Positions 35,514 to 44,461 of a DNA stretch of 64,000 bases are shown here, in pieces. The first letter of the stretch is position 1. Every line of letters begins with the position of its first letter. A program made the position numbers and the translations under genes. The notes beneath the pieces are model-generated. The model was not told the origin of the DNA. It made no database searches and saw nothing but the letters and a program-made list of their open reading frames with translations. The stretch is from JBGSOV01 sp964558715 (lineage in GTDB: Bacteria; Patescibacteriota; Gracilibacteria; CAIRYL01; GCA-016699755): positions 1-64,000 of the forward strand of contig CAZLFD010000004.1 of the NCBI GenBank assembly GCA_964558715.1, written 5' to 3'.

Positions 35514-36530
35514 TTATGGCAAAGAAAACAGCAGGTGCTCCATGAGCAGTTTTCGATTTGCATTTGCCGCCAGGCCGCGCCGTGTACTTTCTGTTTCGGC
35601 AAGAATTTGTAGAACGGTTGTGATGTGGATTTTCTGAGCAATATCTAGTTCTTTTTTCATCACCTTTTCCACAAGAATACTACGCAGAAAGCGAGTGAGG
35701 TTTTGTAAAAAAATAAGACAGTTTTCCGCCTGATCGGCTTCGGCAAGTTCGGCTGCCAATGCGCTTTTCTGGCTTCCGGGTGCAAAGAAGGCGCGAGAGA
35801 TACGTTGAAACCACTCGCGTTCATCATCATAGAATTCGGGATCGGCCAAAAAGTGGTGGATGATTTCGCTCCGGCCTTGGGCTATTGTAAGCATTTCTTG
35901 CTGCTCGGCTGATTCGACACCTTGTAAATCAAGAAATTCCGCCAGCCTTTTACGCGGCACAAGCCCGAATCGAAGAATCTGGCAACGCGAAACAATCGTC
36001 TCTGACAAGTTCTGCTCATGAGTCACAGTAAGTACAAAAATCGTCTGCGGAGGTGGTTCTTCAAGTGTTTTCAAGAGAGCATTTGCTGCCTCACTGGTCA
36101 TCCGATCAGCATTTCGGATAATCCCGACCTTCCATTTTGCAGAGCTAGAATTGCAGAACGGCCTCAGAAAACTATGGATATCACGCACGCCAATCGTATT
36201 CGAACGTCGCGGTGATTCGCCATCGACTCCGGTACGGTGCTTCTGCTCAAAATTTGAAGTGAGTGAAATGATGTCCCAATCTTCAAGTTTACCGGCTTGC
36301 CATAAATCGCCGAGAAGAATCACGTCAGGGCTGATATTCTTGTCGATCTCTCGCTGCATCGAGATATCACTTTGATTGAGAAGCTTAGCAAAATCCTTCG
36401 CGATTCGAAATTTGCTAATATCGCGAGGGCCTACAAAAAGAAAGGCGTTGGGTAATATGTCTCGCGTCGCCATCTTCTCGAGAAAAGCACAGTTTGCATC
36501 GTGGCCGAGGATTTTTGAATGCCATTTCAT
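35514..36530 (-). CDS. holB: DNA polymerase III delta' subunit-like clamp-loader protein
   Basis: This 338-aa AAA+ fold protein resembles HolB. It lacks a Walker A motif (the corresponding site reads GPRDISKFR), as expected for delta', and has NADRMTSEAANALLKTLEEP and the clamp-loader SRC motif (VSRCQILRF). Delta' works with DnaX (47085-48650 in this window) and HolA to load the sliding clamp. The sequence is diverged but the motif order is correct. Confidence 0.82.
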   Translation of the reverse strand: MKWHSKILGHDANCAFLEKMATRDILPNAFLFVGPRDISKFRIAKDFAKLLNQSDISMQREIDKNISPDVILLGDLWQAGKLEDWDIISLTSNFEQKHRTGVDGESPRRSNTIGVRDIHSFLRPFCNSSSAKWKVGIIRNADRMTSEAANALLKTLEEPPPQTIFVLTVTHEQNLSETIVSRCQILRFGLVPRKRLAEFLDLQGVESAEQQEMLTIAQGRSEIIHHFLADPEFYDDEREWFQRISRAFFAPGSQKSALAAELAEADQAENCLIFLQNLTRFLRSILVEKVMKKELDIAQKIHITTVLQILAETESTRRGLAANANRKLLMEHLLFSLP

Positions 36531-36559
36531 TGCGCAACCAGTATGCGATTTTTATCGGG

Positions 36560-37582
36560 CTATTGCAAAAGTAAGGGCAGTATATTGCTTGCCGATTTGC
36601 GTTCAACAGTGCGGATCTGCTGAAAATCTCTGGTAGATTTTTTTTGAATCACAATACATGAGGAGGCTATTTTTTTTGTGGATGCGGTTTCTGCAATGAT
36701 ATGATCCGATAAACCTCGGTCCTCGAAAAATGAACGAATCTTCGGAGCAGCTGAGAGTGCCAAAAAAGGCGTATTTTCAAGTAGCGCGAGCAAATTGCCG
36801 TGCAGACGTGAAGATATGACCAGGCGGCTATTTGAAATCTCTTTTCGCAGCGTGCCAATATCACCTAACATAACGATTGGAACACCGCTTTTATGAGCAA
36901 AATTTGTATCCAATGAATCCATTACAGCACACCTGATTGGTTTTGGCAGAGCTTTTTCTTTGCATAATTTTTTTATTCTTTTGCTACTCATCTTTCCATC
37001 ACCACGAATCATCAAAAGAGTACCTTTTTTACTTTTTGGTGCCGATAACTTGCGCAATAGAAATACCGCATCGGTGGCAATTATAATGCGCTCGTTTGGA
37101 ATACCTAGTTTTACCAACATTTTTTGTGATGCCTGGTCGCGCACCGAAATAAATCGTGCACCAAGAAAGGCCTTTCGCGCATGTTTTCGTGCCGATTCTG
37201 TAACGAGTGGGCCGACTGAATTGGCAATGATGATATATTTTTTTTGAAACCTTCGTGCCCACCAAACGTAATATGACCACAAGAGTGGTGCTTTTGCTTC
37301 TCGGTCTTGAAATAAGCCTCCTCCACCGTAAATGACGAGATCGGTAGCTCGCAACGCAAGAAGAAAGCGGAAAAAACTCGTCAATTTTAAAAATGAACGG
37401 AGGCCGAACGGAGGCCGAGGAACCGACGCTACACTGTGTTCTTGCATAGTGAACCGGGGATTTGCAGAAACGACGGTGGTTTCAAAATCCGTCTTTTTAA
37501 GAGCGCTGATCAGACCTGCACAGATAGCTTCATCACCCCAGTTAATGCCTCCGTAGTTGCCGAATAGTAGGAGCTTCTTCAT
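36560..37582 (-). CDS. Polysaccharide pyruvyl transferase (CsaB-like)
   Basis: This 340-aa protein starts with LLLFGNYGGINWGDEAI and contains VIYGGGGLFQD and SRLHGNLLALLENTPFLAL, the motifs of the pyruvyltransferase/CsaB family. CsaB ketal-pyruvylates a secondary cell-wall polymer, creating the site to which SLH-domain proteins bind. An SLH protein is encoded at 56751-58181, so this enzyme may prepare its anchor. That link is inferred from the CsaB-SLH partnership. Confidence 0.82.
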   Translation of the reverse strand: MKKLLLFGNYGGINWGDEAICAGLISALKKTDFETTVVSANPRFTMQEHSVASVPRPPFGLRSFLKLTSFFRFLLALRATDLVIYGGGGLFQDREAKAPLLWSYYVWWARRFQKKYIIIANSVGPLVTESARKHARKAFLGARFISVRDQASQKMLVKLGIPNERIIIATDAVFLLRKLSAPKSKKGTLLMIRGDGKMSSKRIKKLCKEKALPKPIRCAVMDSLDTNFAHKSGVPIVMLGDIGTLRKEISNSRLVISSRLHGNLLALLENTPFLALSAAPKIRSFFEDRGLSDHIIAETASTKKIASSCIVIQKKSTRDFQQIRTVERKSASNILPLLLQ

Positions 37583-37596
37583 AGCTTCATGGTATC

Positions 37597-37623
37597 AAAA
37601 AAGTGCCTCCAACGAGTCACTTT
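37597..37623 (-). terminator. Terminator of rplS
   Basis: Read on the minus strand, AAAGTG pairs with CACTTT and inner CTC with GAG, followed by T residues. It starts 26 nt after the rplS stop. Confidence 0.7.
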
Positions 37624-37649
37624 CTCTATTCATCAAATAACTAAACAGC

Positions 37650-38222
37650 CTATTCCTTTTTCTCTTCTGGTTCTTCGGCAGGAGCCTCTTCATTTTTTAC
37701 CTCTTCTTTCAGTGCTTCCGGAGCCTCTTCAACTTCAGGGGCAACTTCTGCTTCCGGCGTAGACTCTGCTTCCGAGGTAGCAGTGGCATCTTCCTCCTTT
37801 TGATGCTCAACTGCTTCCGCGACTTCCTCTTCAGTAATCTCGTGCGGTTGCATCGATTTTAACTCTTCTTCAGTAAAGAAGCGCTCTTTGAGACGTGCTG
37901 CTTTTCCGCGGAGATTACGCATAAAATAAAGCTTACCGCGGCGGACTTTTGCCTCCTTAACGAGTTCGATTTTTTCGACCAGTGGTGAGTGCACCGGAAA
38001 GACCTGTTCTACACCGATTCCGCCAACGATTTTACGGACCGTGATGGTAGCAGAAAGACTCCCCTGATTACGTACCTGGATAACCAGACCATCAAAAATC
38101 TGTACACGTTCTTTATCACCTTCGCGGATTTTACGATGTACACGTACGGTTTGCCCCGCGCGAAACTCGGCACCCACCTTTTTCTTGTTCTCCTGGCGGA
38201 GGTCTTCGATTCTAACAGTCAT
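37650..38222 (-). CDS. rplS: 50S ribosomal protein L19 with acidic tail
   Basis: L19 sits at the 30S-50S interface. The first 115 residues are canonical: [36 protein letters not shown] and [21 protein letters not shown] 75-residue extension rich in Glu, Ala and Pro follows, not found in E. coli L19 (115 aa). The acidic tail is a lineage feature of unknown role. Confidence 0.95.
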   Translation of the reverse strand: MTVRIEDLRQENKKKVGAEFRAGQTVRVHRKIREGDKERVQIFDGLVIQVRNQGSLSATITVRKIVGGIGVEQVFPVHSPLVEKIELVKEAKVRRGKLYFMRNLRGKAARLKERFFTEEELKSMQPHEITEEEVAEAVEHQKEEDATATSEAESTPEAEVAPEVEEAPEALKEEVKNEEAPAEEPEEKKE

Positions 38223-38235
38223 AAAAGTAGATAAA

Positions 38236-38823
38236 TCAAGAGCTTAAGAACTCTTCGGTAACCTTTTCGAGTTTATTGGCCAGAATAAGGTTGTTCTCGT
38301 TTTTGAGGAGGTCAATGGCGAATTTGTCGTTGCACTCGAGGCGGTAGACAAAATCCTCTCTCGAAAAGACGGAATAATGAATCTCTTGCTTGAGTTCACT
38401 CGCGAGTTCCCGAGAAAGATAGTCGGATAACTTATTCTTGTCAAGGTTTCCTACTGCTACAAGATCGACTTTACTCGATAAATTTACAAATGTGCCAGTA
38501 AGCACCAAAAGATCAAGTTTTCCCATCCGTTGGATTTTCTTCAAGACTTTAAGGCTCACACTTTCCGATTTTTGGAAGATAGAGCGTAATTCAGTCAAGA
38601 CGGGAAACTTAGGGTTGATTCTGTAGTATTTTTTTCGTTCGCGAGTCTTACTTGTTAACAAGCCGATTTTTTCGAGATTCTCTAATTCACGGCGGATGGA
38701 GTTGATCTGTTCATCGAGGTCACGGGTCAACTCGCGGACAAAATATTCTTTCCCCTCAGAAGAAAGTAAATAGATGCGTAAGAGTTTTACGCGAGTGGTG
38801 GAAGAAAAGAGTGCCTTTAGCAT
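38236..38823 (-). CDS. Winged-helix regulator with nucleotidyltransferase-like domain
   Basis: This 195-aa protein has an ArsR-like winged helix (about 1-70: [20 protein letters not shown], then [13 protein letters not shown]). The C-terminal half (about 100-190) resembles an MNT-type nucleotidyltransferase fold ([20 protein letters not shown]). The catalytic GSxxxGxxxxxSDxD is degraded, so binding rather than catalysis is likely. It is 13 nt upstream of rplS in an apparent operon. Confidence 0.7.
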   Translation of the reverse strand: MLKALFSSTTRVKLLRIYLLSSEGKEYFVRELTRDLDEQINSIRRELENLEKIGLLTSKTRERKKYYRINPKFPVLTELRSIFQKSESVSLKVLKKIQRMGKLDLLVLTGTFVNLSSKVDLVAVGNLDKNKLSDYLSRELASELKQEIHYSVFSREDFVYRLECNDKFAIDLLKNENNLILANKLEKVTEEFLSS

Positions 38824-39054
38824 TCGAGAATCTGTGAAAAAAGCGTACTAAATATTTACTCATTTGCGGTTTTTGGTCAAGCTTTTTCTTTGAAAAAAGA
38901 GTTTTATCGTTTATATATAGCCAAAAAAAAGAATCACTTTTTTATCCAATCCTGAGAATCTTTTTATATATACTGTATAAATAATGTATTCATCTTTGAT
39001 TCTTCTTTTCTTTCACAATCCGGTATACTAGTAAATACTAAAGTATGGAATATT

Positions 39055-39372
39055 ATGAACGAAACGAGGATCAATATTTGTTACGGTAAGCACTGTTGTC
39101 GCAGCGCTCCCTCTTTAGTGCGTGCTGCAACTGACAGAGTGCGTGCACTGCATCATGCAGATGAGATTAAAATTGAGCAGTGTGGTTGTTTGGGCGAATG
39201 TCAAAAAGGGCCGAATATCCGAATTGAATCGAAAGGAGAAAGTGTCTTGCACCTTGGTATGACCTCGCACAAACTCACAAATAGAATCGATGAGCTTGCC
39301 GGTAAAAAGCCGATCATCATTCCCGGAAAAGCCAAGCAATCTGTTAACGACCTCTTGAAAGGTGGTTTCTGA
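39055..39372 (+). CDS. Thioredoxin-like [2Fe-2S] ferredoxin
   Basis: This 105-aa protein belongs to the thioredoxin-fold [2Fe-2S] ferredoxins related to NuoE. It has CYGKHCC near the start and CGCLGECQKGPNI about 40 residues later, the four-cysteine cluster pattern. It begins the two-gene unit with the metallo-beta-lactamase gene 8 nt downstream. Its electron partner is unknown. Confidence 0.82.
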   Translation: MNETRINICYGKHCCRSAPSLVRAATDRVRALHHADEIKIEQCGCLGECQKGPNIRIESKGESVLHLGMTSHKLTNRIDELAGKKPIIIPGKAKQSVNDLLKGGF

Positions 39373-39379
39373 TCTCAAT

Positions 39380-39997
39380 ATGTTCTTTCGCCAAATCGCT
39401 GTAGGCCCGATGCAAAATTTCTCGTATCTGATAGGATGCGATAACACAAAGGATGCTGCTGTTATTGATTGCGGTTTTGAGCCAGAGATGATTTTGTGTG
39501 AAGCAGAGACTAATGGCTATAAAATCACTAAAATATTGCTGACACATGTGCACTACGACCACTCTAGCGCTGCAGAAAGGTTGTCGGAATTGACCGGTGC
39601 ACCGATTTTTATGAATCCGGAGAGTGTGTGGAAACGCGGAGAAAACCCTACACGTGGCTATTGGGTGATTCCACAAGTCTCGCAGCCGATCGGCGCCGGT
39701 GAATCAATTTCCATTGGAAAACTGCAAGGAGAAATTATCGCTTCGCCAGGGCATCAACGCGACCATTTAATGTTTCTCTTCGACCCGTATCTACTCGCCG
39801 GGGATACACTTTTTATCGACGGCTGCGGTCGTACTGATTTACCCGATTCTGATCCCGAGGCGATGCAAGAGGCACTCAAAATCATAGCCACTAAACTCCC
39901 CGACCATCTCATCGTTTGCCCAGGGCACGATTACGGATCAGTACCGACGCGATCTTTAGGTGAAGAAAAGCTGAGTAATCCGAATCTGAGATTCTAG
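39380..39997 (+). CDS. Metallo-beta-lactamase-fold hydrolase (glyoxalase II / persulfide dioxygenase-like)
   Basis: This 206-aa protein has THVHYDHSSA (HxHxDH metal motif), SPGHQRDHLMF, AGDTLFIDGCGRTD and CPGHDYG. GCGRTDLP is typical of persulfide dioxygenases and glyoxalase II-like enzymes. The active site is complete. Together with the ferredoxin upstream it could act in sulfur or persulfide metabolism, but substrates in this subfamily cannot be read from motifs alone. Confidence 0.85.
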   Translation: MFFRQIAVGPMQNFSYLIGCDNTKDAAVIDCGFEPEMILCEAETNGYKITKILLTHVHYDHSSAAERLSELTGAPIFMNPESVWKRGENPTRGYWVIPQVSQPIGAGESISIGKLQGEIIASPGHQRDHLMFLFDPYLLAGDTLFIDGCGRTDLPDSDPEAMQEALKIIATKLPDHLIVCPGHDYGSVPTRSLGEEKLSNPNLRF

Positions 39998-40045
39998 CGG
40001 ATTATTTTCACTCACATAACCAAACCGTAATAAAACTCGCACGCA

Positions 40046-40477
40046 TCATTGGCTTCGTGCTGTTCTAGGTTTGAAGAATTGGTCTTTAGGCAATCTTGTT
40101 CTGAGTTCTTCGATTATTCCTGAGACAATTGTTTGGAGCAAGGTTTCGTACTGTTGCTCCAGCATTTTTATGTTGAAATCCACCGAAAATATAATTTTAT
40201 AGATGCATGCTTTGTTTCGAAAATCGATTTGTACATCCGTTTCAACTACCTCATGCGTAAAATCGGGGTTTGGTTGCATAGCTAAATCGGACTGAAGCTT
40301 CAAGGAGGCACTAAGAGCATCTTGTATTTTTAATCTCAACAGCTGTGAAAGCTGATTTGTATGATCTGAAAAAGTCTCCCCATTCATCATATCGTGTTCC
40401 TGGAAGCCACTTATTTCTCCACAGATATTTGTGTGGTCACCAATTATCACCGAACGAAAGCCCACCTCGCAATTCAT
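40046..40477 (-). CDS. Hypothetical protein
   Basis: This 143-aa protein is not recognised. It is soluble, with a helical central part and an amphipathic C-terminal region ending in basic residues. No signal or membrane segment. It follows pyrG on the same strand by about 50 nt. Confidence 0.45.
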   Translation of the reverse strand: MNCEVGFRSVIIGDHTNICGEISGFQEHDMMNGETFSDHTNQLSQLLRLKIQDALSASLKLQSDLAMQPNPDFTHEVVETDVQIDFRNKACIYKIIFSVDFNIKMLEQQYETLLQTIVSGIIEELRTRLPKDQFFKPRTARSQ

Positions 40478-40531
40478 AGCTCATCAAAAATTGTAATATA
40501 TTTATAGTTTTAAATTGTAGTATTGTCAATC

Positions 40532-42139
40532 CTATTTCGCAAAATCTTTGGCAGACTTCAAAAAGCCTGCAAAAAGCGGATGTGGGCGCTGTGGGCGACT
40601 GAGAAATTCGGGATGGAATTGTGAGCCAAGCATAAACGGATGATCGGTGATTTCAACGATTTCTACCAGTCTTCCATCTGGCGAAAGACCAGAGAAAGTA
40701 AATCCGTTCTTTTCAAATTGTTTTTGGTATTCGGTATTGAACTCATAGCGATGACGATGACGCTCTGAGATGCTTCCCTTTTGATAGCATTCGTGAGCAA
40801 GCGTACCTTTCTTGACTTTGCACGGCCATGCACCCAGGCGAAGCGTGCCACCTTTTTTGACGCTTTCTGACTGACCGGATAAAAAATGGATGATTTTTTG
40901 CTTGGCATGCGGTGAAAATTCTTCACTCGTGGCAGTTTTAATATCGAGCACGTTGCGGGCAAACTCGATCGCCATGATCTGTGAACCAAGACATAATCCT
41001 AAATACGGAACCTTGTTTTCACGAGCATATTTGGCAATAGTAATCTTCCCTTCTATGCCGCGCGTGCCAAAGCCACCTGGCACAACAAATCCGGCAACAG
41101 ATTCTACTTTTGCCCACTCCTTCTTCACACCCTTCTCGATTTTTTCGGTATCGATCCACACGATCTCTACTTTGCGGTCGACAGCGTATGCGGCGAACTT
41201 TGTCGATTCAATCACCGAGAGATAGGCATCTTCAAGGCCATTGTATTTTCCGGCCATACCGATGCGAATCACCTTTTCCGCATTCTTGATCTTTGCGATC
41301 AGCTTTCTCCAATCCCCCATCTTGCTTTTTATCTTTGGTAGATGCAGCTCGCGTTCGAGTACGGCAGCAATATTTTGCTCCTCAAAAATCAGTGGTACTT
41401 CGTAAATACTCGAAACCGTTGGTGCAGCAATAACGGCATCTTCGCGCGTATTACAGAATTTAGCGATTTTAAATAGCAGCTCTTGTGGAATCTGTTGGTC
41501 GGCGCGGGCAATGATGATTTCGGGCTGAATACCGGCGCGGCGGATATCGCGTACCGATAGCTGGGTGGGTTTGGTCTTCAGCTCTTTTGGCCCGGCGAGA
41601 TAGGGCAAAAGCGTAAGGTGAACCGAGATCGCGTTCTCTTTTCCTTTCTCTTGGCGAATCTGGCGAATAGCCTCTAAAAACGGTTCGCCCTCGATATCGC
41701 CTACCGTGCCACCGATCTCAACTACCAGTATTTCTGCTTTATTCGCTACTGCGGCCGCATAAATGCGTGCTTTGATCTCATCGACGATATGCGGAACCAC
41801 CTGAATCGTTCCGCCTAAAAAGTCGCCTTTGCGTTCGCGATCGAGTACTTCGCGATAGACTTTACCGGTGGTCACCGTTGAAAACTTGGTGATGTTTTCG
41901 TCGATGAAACGCTCGTAATGGCCAAGGTCTAAATCTGTCTCGGCTCCATCATCTGTTACAAAAACCTCGCCGTGTTGAAACGGTGACATCGTGCCAGGGT
42001 CTACGTTTAAATAGGGATCGAGTTTTTGAATCGAAACCTTGAACCCAGCTGACTTGAGTATTTTGGCGATGGAGGCGGAGGCAATGCCCTTACCTAGGGA
42101 GCTACAAACGCCACCAGTAACAAATACGAACTTTGGCAC
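40532..42139 (-). CDS. pyrG: CTP synthase
   Basis: PyrG makes CTP from UTP with glutamine-derived ammonia. The 535-aa sequence starts with a GTG codon giving PKFVFVTGGVCSSLGKG. The ATP/UTP synthetase domain is complete, and the glutaminase half has GLCLGSQIMAIEFA (nucleophile Cys) and a terminal HPEF. It is full length. Confidence 0.96.
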   Translation of the reverse strand: MPKFVFVTGGVCSSLGKGIASASIAKILKSAGFKVSIQKLDPYLNVDPGTMSPFQHGEVFVTDDGAETDLDLGHYERFIDENITKFSTVTTGKVYREVLDRERKGDFLGGTIQVVPHIVDEIKARIYAAAVANKAEILVVEIGGTVGDIEGEPFLEAIRQIRQEKGKENAISVHLTLLPYLAGPKELKTKPTQLSVRDIRRAGIQPEIIIARADQQIPQELLFKIAKFCNTREDAVIAAPTVSSIYEVPLIFEEQNIAAVLERELHLPKIKSKMGDWRKLIAKIKNAEKVIRIGMAGKYNGLEDAYLSVIESTKFAAYAVDRKVEIVWIDTEKIEKGVKKEWAKVESVAGFVVPGGFGTRGIEGKITIAKYARENKVPYLGLCLGSQIMAIEFARNVLDIKTATSEEFSPHAKQKIIHFLSGQSESVKKGGTLRLGAWPCKVKKGTLAHECYQKGSISERHRHRYEFNTEYQKQFEKNGFTFSGLSPDGRLVEIVEITDHPFMLGSQFHPEFLSRPQRPHPLFAGFLKSAKDFAK

Positions 42140-42228
42140 AAGCAGAGCCTACAGCAAAACAAAGGTCAGCGCAAAACAATTTGTATCGCGTTTTTTCTGC
42201 TTAGAATTTCTGGCATACTCAAGGCAAA

Positions 42229-43098
42229 ATGAATCTTTGGCAATCACAACAATGGCAACAGCTCCAATCCTCACTTGGGCATCGTGTGTTCCGTGCTGAG
42301 GGAATTCTGGTACTCGAAAAGAAGCTACCGGGAAATCTCTGTTATTTTGAGATTCAGCGCGCCTCCCCTACTCCGAATACCTGGAACAAGATCAAGGCGG
42401 AAGCGAAAAAACGCAAAGCAATTTTTTGTCGCATTTCTCCTGAGAGAGGCTCTCTTCCTCCAGATATCAAACAGGCACTTCCCTCCCCTGAAGAGCATTT
42501 TCCTCCGGCATCACGGATAATCGAACTCGCGCCAACGGAAGATGCAATCCGAGCTCGTTTTTCACAAACCGGCCGACGACATTTGCGCGCTGCGGAAAAA
42601 GCGGAACACACTATATCTCTTTCCAGCGATGTTAGCAGGTATGCGGAGCTGGCAAAAATCACTGCCAAGCGCGACGGATTTGGTGTGCATGGTGCGGCAT
42701 ATTTTCAGATGGTGCTAGATACTTTTGCTGACAACGGCTTTCTTTTGGTGATTAAAAAAGATGGTGAATGGCTGGCCGCAGGAATCTTTCTGATTTGCAA
42801 TGGAACCTGCACCTACTATTACGGCGCGAGTGGCAATGCAAATCGTGAGTTGCAACCGGCGACACTATTGCAGTGGGAAGCGATGAAAATCGCCAAGGCG
42901 CGGGGTTGTACTACATTCGATCTATTCGGCATTGCGCCGGAAAATCAACCGCAGCATCGATTAGCAGGAGTATCGCGCTTCAAACATAAATTTGGCGGAG
43001 AAGTCATCGAGTACTATCCAGAATCGATTATTGTGTTTCGACCACTGGCTTATCGATTACTACGCATAGCAAAACGGATTCGCTCTTTCTTGCGCTGA
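42229..43098 (+). CDS. FemX/FemAB-like aminoacyltransferase
   Basis: This 289-aa protein of the FemABX family has a two-GNAT fold: RRHLRAAEKAEH, YYYGASGNANRELQPATLLQW and GCTTFDLFGIAPENQPQHRL. Family members add amino acids to the peptide side chain of lipid II, making the peptidoglycan interpeptide bridge. Its stop overlaps the start of pabB (TGATG). Confidence 0.82.
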   Translation: MNLWQSQQWQQLQSSLGHRVFRAEGILVLEKKLPGNLCYFEIQRASPTPNTWNKIKAEAKKRKAIFCRISPERGSLPPDIKQALPSPEEHFPPASRIIELAPTEDAIRARFSQTGRRHLRAAEKAEHTISLSSDVSRYAELAKITAKRDGFGVHGAAYFQMVLDTFADNGFLLVIKKDGEWLAAGIFLICNGTCTYYYGASGNANRELQPATLLQWEAMKIAKARGCTTFDLFGIAPENQPQHRLAGVSRFKHKFGGEVIEYYPESIIVFRPLAYRLLRIAKRIRSFLR

Positions 43099-44339
43099 TG
43101 CGACCACACAAAATACCTGTCGACATTGCCGATATTTTTTTGGCTTGTACGCTAGAAGGGGTAGTCTTTTGGCGCGCAGGAGATGTGTGGTGTTTTGCAG
43201 CAAATCCGAAACGGCGAATAACAGGTTCTGAATGGGAGGTGCAGGAAGCAATTGACGAATTGACCTCACTACAGAAAAAACCGATTTCAGATTTGCCACT
43301 TGCACTGCCTTTTGGTTTTGGCTTTTTTTCGTACGACTTTGGCCGAGAATCTCTTGGAGTAAGGGGCAGAAAGGATTACAAAACTCCTCTGTTGCAATGG
43401 AATCTGTACGACTCGCTCGCCTGGGGTGAGCTCGGCAGTGGTGTCAGCTATTGTATCGGCGATGCAGAAATATTTACGGTGTCAAACCATACCCAAAAAG
43501 AGCGCTATTCACTCTCTTCGTTTTCTTCATTGCACGATAAGTCGCTTTGGCAAGAAGGTTTCACTCAGGTGCAAAAAGATATTCATGCCGGAGAGATATA
43601 TCAGCTTAATCTCGGCCGCCAATTTTCCGCGGATTTTTCCGGCAATCCAAGACAAGTGTTTCTCGATCTTTTTGCAAGCAATCCGGCAAAATATGCCGTA
43701 TTTTTACAGGGAGACAGTTTCGAAATACTTTCGATGAGCCCAGAGCTGTTTCTCTGCTTTCAGGATAATTCGGTCACTACCGAGCCGATCAAAGGCACGC
43801 GTAAGCGTGGAAAAGATACTGAAGAAGACGAAGCAAATAAAATCGCTCTACTGGCTTCAGAAAAAGAGTCTGCCGAATTACTGATGATTACCGATCTGCT
43901 GCGTAATGACCTGTCGCAAACTTGTCTTGCTGGAACCATTATCGTCGAAGAAGTGCGTGCCCTGCAGCAGAATCCGACTGTGTGGCACACATATTCTCGC
44001 ATCCGCGGAGAACGAAAACCGCAGAGTTCTATCGCAGATACGCTTTTCTCTTGCCTACCCGGAGGATCGGTTTCGGGCTGCCCAAAAAAGCGCGCCTGTG
44101 AAATTATCGAACACGTCGAGCCACATGCACGCGGTATTTTTTGCGGCTCGATAGGCTACTTGGATGCTGCTGGAAATGGTGAATTCTCGATTTTGATTCG
44201 TACGCTGCTGCGGCACCAAGAACAGCTTTATTTTCAGGCAGCTGGGGGTATTACGGCGTATTCCGAAGCAGAGCGCGAAGCAGAAGAACTGAATGAGAAG
44301 TGTGCGGCGTTTTTTCGATTAAGAGAGATGATCTTTTGA
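43098..44339 (+). CDS. pabB: Aminodeoxychorismate synthase component I
   Basis: PabB converts chorismate to 4-amino-4-deoxychorismate, the precursor of p-aminobenzoate. The 413-aa chorismate-binding protein has MSPELFLCF and EPIKGTRKRG; PIKGT, with the nucleophilic lysine, is typical of PabB rather than anthranilate synthase (PIAGT). It also has LMITDLLRNDLSQTC and SGCPKKRACEII. No pabA gene is adjacent. Confidence 0.9.
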   Translation: MRPHKIPVDIADIFLACTLEGVVFWRAGDVWCFAANPKRRITGSEWEVQEAIDELTSLQKKPISDLPLALPFGFGFFSYDFGRESLGVRGRKDYKTPLLQWNLYDSLAWGELGSGVSYCIGDAEIFTVSNHTQKERYSLSSFSSLHDKSLWQEGFTQVQKDIHAGEIYQLNLGRQFSADFSGNPRQVFLDLFASNPAKYAVFLQGDSFEILSMSPELFLCFQDNSVTTEPIKGTRKRGKDTEEDEANKIALLASEKESAELLMITDLLRNDLSQTCLAGTIIVEEVRALQQNPTVWHTYSRIRGERKPQSSIADTLFSCLPGGSVSGCPKKRACEIIEHVEPHARGIFCGSIGYLDAAGNGEFSILIRTLLRHQEQLYFQAAGGITAYSEAEREAEELNEKCAAFFRLREMIF

Positions 44340-44461
44340 TAGCGAACCTGCTTAATGATTCTACCCTTTACATTTCCCATCAGAAACACACCTTTTGCAG
44401 ATAACAGAGGAATCCAGAAAACCCCATTAATCCCCATTATCAGGGCGAAGAAAACACAATC

